Shown here: in pieces, positions 6,412 through 8,624 of the stretch
Position numbering within the stretch: the first letter of the stretch is position 1
Layout of the letters: every line of letters begins with the position of its first letter
Position numbers and translations under genes: made by a program
From: Acidiferrobacter sp.
Lineage (GTDB): Bacteria > Pseudomonadota > Gammaproteobacteria > Arenicellales > UBA868
Assembly (NCBI GenBank): GCA_002694065.1
Contig: NZKZ01000184.1
Location: 1 to 8,624 of the forward strand
Reading direction: 5' to 3'
DNA: 8,624 nt
The notes under the pieces: model-generated
Told to the model about the DNA's origin: nothing
Seen by the model: only the letters and a program-made list of their open reading frames with translations
The model's database searches: none

Positions 6412-7814
6412 CCGTAGGTCCCCTCATGCAGACGTACCGGAGCGATCAACTCGCGTGCTGCCCGGCCGATGTCTCCCGCACCCAGGGTCAGCACCACATC
6501 GCCATCACGTAACATCGGTGAGAGGGTCTCTTTCAGCGCAGTGAGGTCAGAAACAAAAACCGGGTCTACTCCGCCGCGCGCCCGGATCGATCGACACAGG
6601 GCCCGGCCATCGGCTCTTGCGATAGGTTTCTCCCCAGCCGCGTAGACCTCTGTGATCACAAGACAGGCCACGCCATCGAGGAGTGCACTGAAGTCATCCA
6701 GCAGCTCCTCCGTCCGGGTGAAACGGTGAGGCTGGAACACCACGACCTTGCGCCGATCGGGCCAGCTGCCCTGAGCCGCTGCCAGAGTTGCTTCGATCTC
6801 TCTGGGATGATGCGCGTAGTCATCGACCAACAGTGCGCGCCCTGAGTCGAAGCGGATTTCTCCCAAAATCTCAAAACGGCGGCCAATACCCGCAAAATTG
6901 CGCAACCCTTTTACGATTGAATCCGGTGAAATACCGACCTTGTCCGCGACCGCGATGGCCGCGAGGGCGTTACGGACGTTGTGCAGTCCCGGCAAAGCCA
7001 GATCCACTTCTATAGCACTACCATCCGTCAGCGAAACGGCGAACTGCATGCGGGTACCGTGTTGGCGGATATCGGTTGCCTGATAGTCCGCCTGCGGTTC
7101 TACCCCATAAGTGACTACAGGTCTTCGGACATGCGGCCGAAGATCGCGAATTACGGAGTCATCCGAACACAATACCGCCAAACCGTAGAACGGCAGATTG
7201 TGCAAAAACTTCAAAAAGGTGTCCGTCAACTGACCAAAGTCACCGCCATAAGTCGCCATGTGGTCGGTATCAATATTGGTCACTACCGCAATATGCGGCT
7301 GCAGATGCAAAAATGACGCGTCGCTTTCGTCGGCTTCGGCAATCAGCCATCGTCCGTTACCCAAACGGGCATTGCCTGCCTCACTTTTGACAAGACCGCC
7401 GACCAGGAAAGTGGGGTCGAGTTGCGCCTCAGCAAAGACGGTTGCAATCAGACTCGTTGCGGTCGTCTTTCCGTGGGTGCCGGCAACGGCAATGCCGTTT
7501 CGAAAGCGCATCAGTTCTCCCAGCATCTGAGCCCGAGGCACAACGGGTATTCCCTGATCAGCCGCAGCAATCACTTCAGGGTTATGGCTGTCGATGGCAT
7601 TGGAGACCACCACGACATCGGCACCCTTTACGTTAGCCGCATCGTGCCCGAGCCACACCTGGGCGCCCTTTTTGGAAAGATGGCGGGTCTCTGCCGAGTC
7701 CGCCTGATCCGATCCGCTCACCTCGTAACCCTGATCGATCAACACCGCGGCGATGCCGCTCATACCGGCACCGCCGATACCGACAAAATGGACATGTCGT
7801 ACGAACTCACGCAT
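6408..7814 (-). CDS. murC: UDP-N-acetylmuramate--L-alanine ligase MurC
   Basis: MurC is the ATP-dependent cytoplasmic ligase that adds L-alanine to UDP-MurNAc, the first step of stem-peptide assembly. The 468-residue product has the three Mur-ligase domains. The N-terminal UDP-binding domain carries GIGGAGMSG (12-20). The central ATPase has P-loop GTHGKTT (112-118), EADESD (160-165), NIDTDH (180-185) and LHNVRNALAA (277-286). The C-terminal domain has DDYAHHP (331-337), QPHRFTRT (361-368) and LTLGAGDIG (442-450). All key residues are present. ATG 7814 gives the family N-terminus (MREFVRHVHFVGIGG) and has TGGAG at 7826-7822, seven bases upstream. A longer frame to 7886 would lie inside murG and lacks homology. 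The gene overlaps the end of murG by 8 bases and murB by 4, which suggests coupled translation. Confidence 0.98.
   Translation of the reverse strand: MREFVRHVHFVGIGGAGMSGIAAVLIDQGYEVSGSDQADSAETRHLSKKGAQVWLGHDAANVKGADVVVVSNAIDSHNPEVIAAADQGIPVVPRAQMLGELMRFRNGIAVAGTHGKTTATSLIATVFAEAQLDPTFLVGGLVKSEAGNARLGNGRWLIAEADESDASFLHLQPHIAVVTNIDTDHMATYGGDFGQLTDTFLKFLHNLPFYGLAVLCSDDSVIRDLRPHVRRPVVTYGVEPQADYQATDIRQHGTRMQFAVSLTDGSAIEVDLALPGLHNVRNALAAIAVADKVGISPDSIVKGLRNFAGIGRRFEILGEIRFDSGRALLVDDYAHHPREIEATLAAAQGSWPDRRKVVVFQPHRFTRTEELLDDFSALLDGVACLVITEVYAAGEKPIARADGRALCRSIRARGGVDPVFVSDLTALKETLSPMLRDGDVVLTLGAGDIGRAARELIAPVRLHEGTYG
6419..6424 (-). promoter_or_regulatory. Ribosome binding site of murB (supports the GTG start)
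   Basis: AGGGGA lies in the last codons of murC, seven bases before GTG 6411. For the alternative ATG at 6399 the spacing would be 19 bases, so GTG is preferred. Confidence 0.65.
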
Positions 7815-8624
7815 GGACCAACTCCAGGCAGCAGCCTGCCACCTTGGCCGTGGCATCGGGTCGCGCGAGCTTGTGGGCTGCGTCACCCATTTTGATCAGG
7901 AGGCTTCTGTCTTTTAGCAGGCGATCGATCTCATTTGCTAGCCTTCGTGCATCCAGCATTGATGCCTCGATCACCACTGCAGCACCGACGTTCGAAAGCA
8001 CCTGCGCATTTGCCGCCTGATGATTAGAGGCCGCAAACGGAAACGGCAGCAATATAGACGCCAATCCGGCCGCACAGAGCTCTGTTACGGTCATTGCACC
8101 CGACCGGGCAATAACCAGATCGGCCTCCCGATACGCAGCACTCATGTCCTCGATAAACGGAACGACCCGCGCGGGAATTTTTGCATTCTCGTACGCTCGG
8201 GTTACTTCGTCTTCCCGATCGCGGCCGCACTGATGCGTGACAACCAGTCCCAAGTTGAACTGTGACTCTGCCAACGCCGCCGGCACCAGATCATTAATGG
8301 CGCGTGCACCCTGACTGCCGCCGAGGACCAGCACGCGCAGTGGCTGCGCTGCATTGATGGGATCTTGTGCAACCCGGCTTCGAACGATCTCCTGGCGAAC
8401 CGGGTTGCCTGTGCACTTGGCCCCTGCTCCAAGATGTCTCACGTTCTCGAAGCCGGTCAGCATCCGTTTGGATAAGGGCGCAAGCAGTCGATTGGTGACA
8501 CCACAAACCGCGTTGGCTTCGTGAGTCACAAGGGGTCGGCGCAGCAACCAGGCTGCAAGCCCTCCTGGGCCTGCTGCAAAGCCACCCATCCCCAGCACCG
8601 CATCCGGCATTCGGCGACGGATGA
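7807..8624 (-). CDS. murG: Lipid II synthase MurG, C-terminal three quarters (5' end beyond window)
   Basis: MurG is the peripheral inner-membrane glycosyltransferase that transfers GlcNAc from UDP-GlcNAc to lipid I to make lipid II. The frame is open to the window edge. About 271 residues are present of a usual 355 or so, so the first glycine-rich loop and catalytic His of the N-terminal domain are missing only because of the cut. Counted from internal Met 8610, visible motifs are the second glycine-rich loop VLGMGGFAAGPGGLAAW (5-21), HEAN (30-33, usually HEQN), GNPVR (68-72), and VLGGSQGARAIND (95-107). The donor-sugar site follows as RSGAMTVTEL (169-178) with E177, then NHQAANA (196-202) with Q198. 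The stop overlaps murC. Met 8610 is internal, not the start: the upstream codons read IRRR in frame, as expected for the family. Confidence 0.97.
   Translation of the reverse strand, partial: IRRRMPDAVLGMGGFAAGPGGLAAWLLRRPLVTHEANAVCGVTNRLLAPLSKRMLTGFENVRHLGAGAKCTGNPVRQEIVRSRVAQDPINAAQPLRVLVLGGSQGARAINDLVPAALAESQFNLGLVVTHQCGRDREDEVTRAYENAKIPARVVPFIEDMSAAYREADLVIARSGAMTVTELCAAGLASILLPFPFAASNHQAANAQVLSNVGAAVVIEASMLDARRLANEIDRLLKDRSLLIKMGDAAHKLARPDATAKVAGCCLELVHA

Noticed and set aside
7815..7886. In-frame upstream ATG extending MurC by 24 residues into murG
   Set aside because: MurC proteins begin close to the glycine-rich GIGGAGMSG motif, as they do from ATG 7814, which also has a well-placed ribosome binding site.

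Overview
The window is the downstream half of a proteobacterial division and cell wall (dcw) cluster. Every confident gene is on the minus strand, so transcription runs from high to low coordinates: murG (N-terminus cut off by the window edge), murC, murB, ftsQ, ftsA, ftsZ, lpxC. After a 346-base gap comes the start of an acyl-CoA dehydrogenase gene that runs off the low-coordinate edge. Base composition is in the mid-50s percent GC by eye. The ftsZ-lpxC adjacency, the FtsZ C-terminal peptide (LDVPAFLRRQAD) and LpxC numbering within one residue of the E. coli protein point to a Gammaproteobacterium; a Betaproteobacterium is less likely but not excluded. I cannot name the genus.

Layout: murG and murC overlap by 8 bases, murC and murB overlap in GTGA, murB and ftsQ overlap in ATGA, and ftsQ and ftsA are 17 bases apart. 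These five genes look like one translationally coupled transcript. The gaps then widen: 105 bases before ftsZ, 162 AT-rich bases before lpxC (phased A-tracts and a candidate promoter), and 346 bases before the acyl-CoA dehydrogenase gene.

How the genes work together: MurC and MurB make UDP-MurNAc-peptide precursors in the cytoplasm, and MurG makes lipid II at the inner membrane. FtsZ forms the division ring, FtsA ties it to the membrane, and FtsQ links the ring to the periplasmic septal synthesis machinery. LpxC commits precursors to lipid A. The acyl-CoA dehydrogenase belongs to fatty-acid or acyl-CoA catabolism and is probably a separate unit.

This is mostly a well-conserved housekeeping region, and I found no new multi-gene system. 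Points worth a second look are: no ddl gene between murB and ftsQ; a sharp GC drop inside the acyl-CoA dehydrogenase gene; an unusual HEAN in place of HEQN in MurG; a second FtsZ C-terminal-peptide-like motif in the FtsZ linker; phased A-tracts and an 8-bp direct repeat ahead of lpxC; and a dyad ahead of the acyl-CoA dehydrogenase gene.
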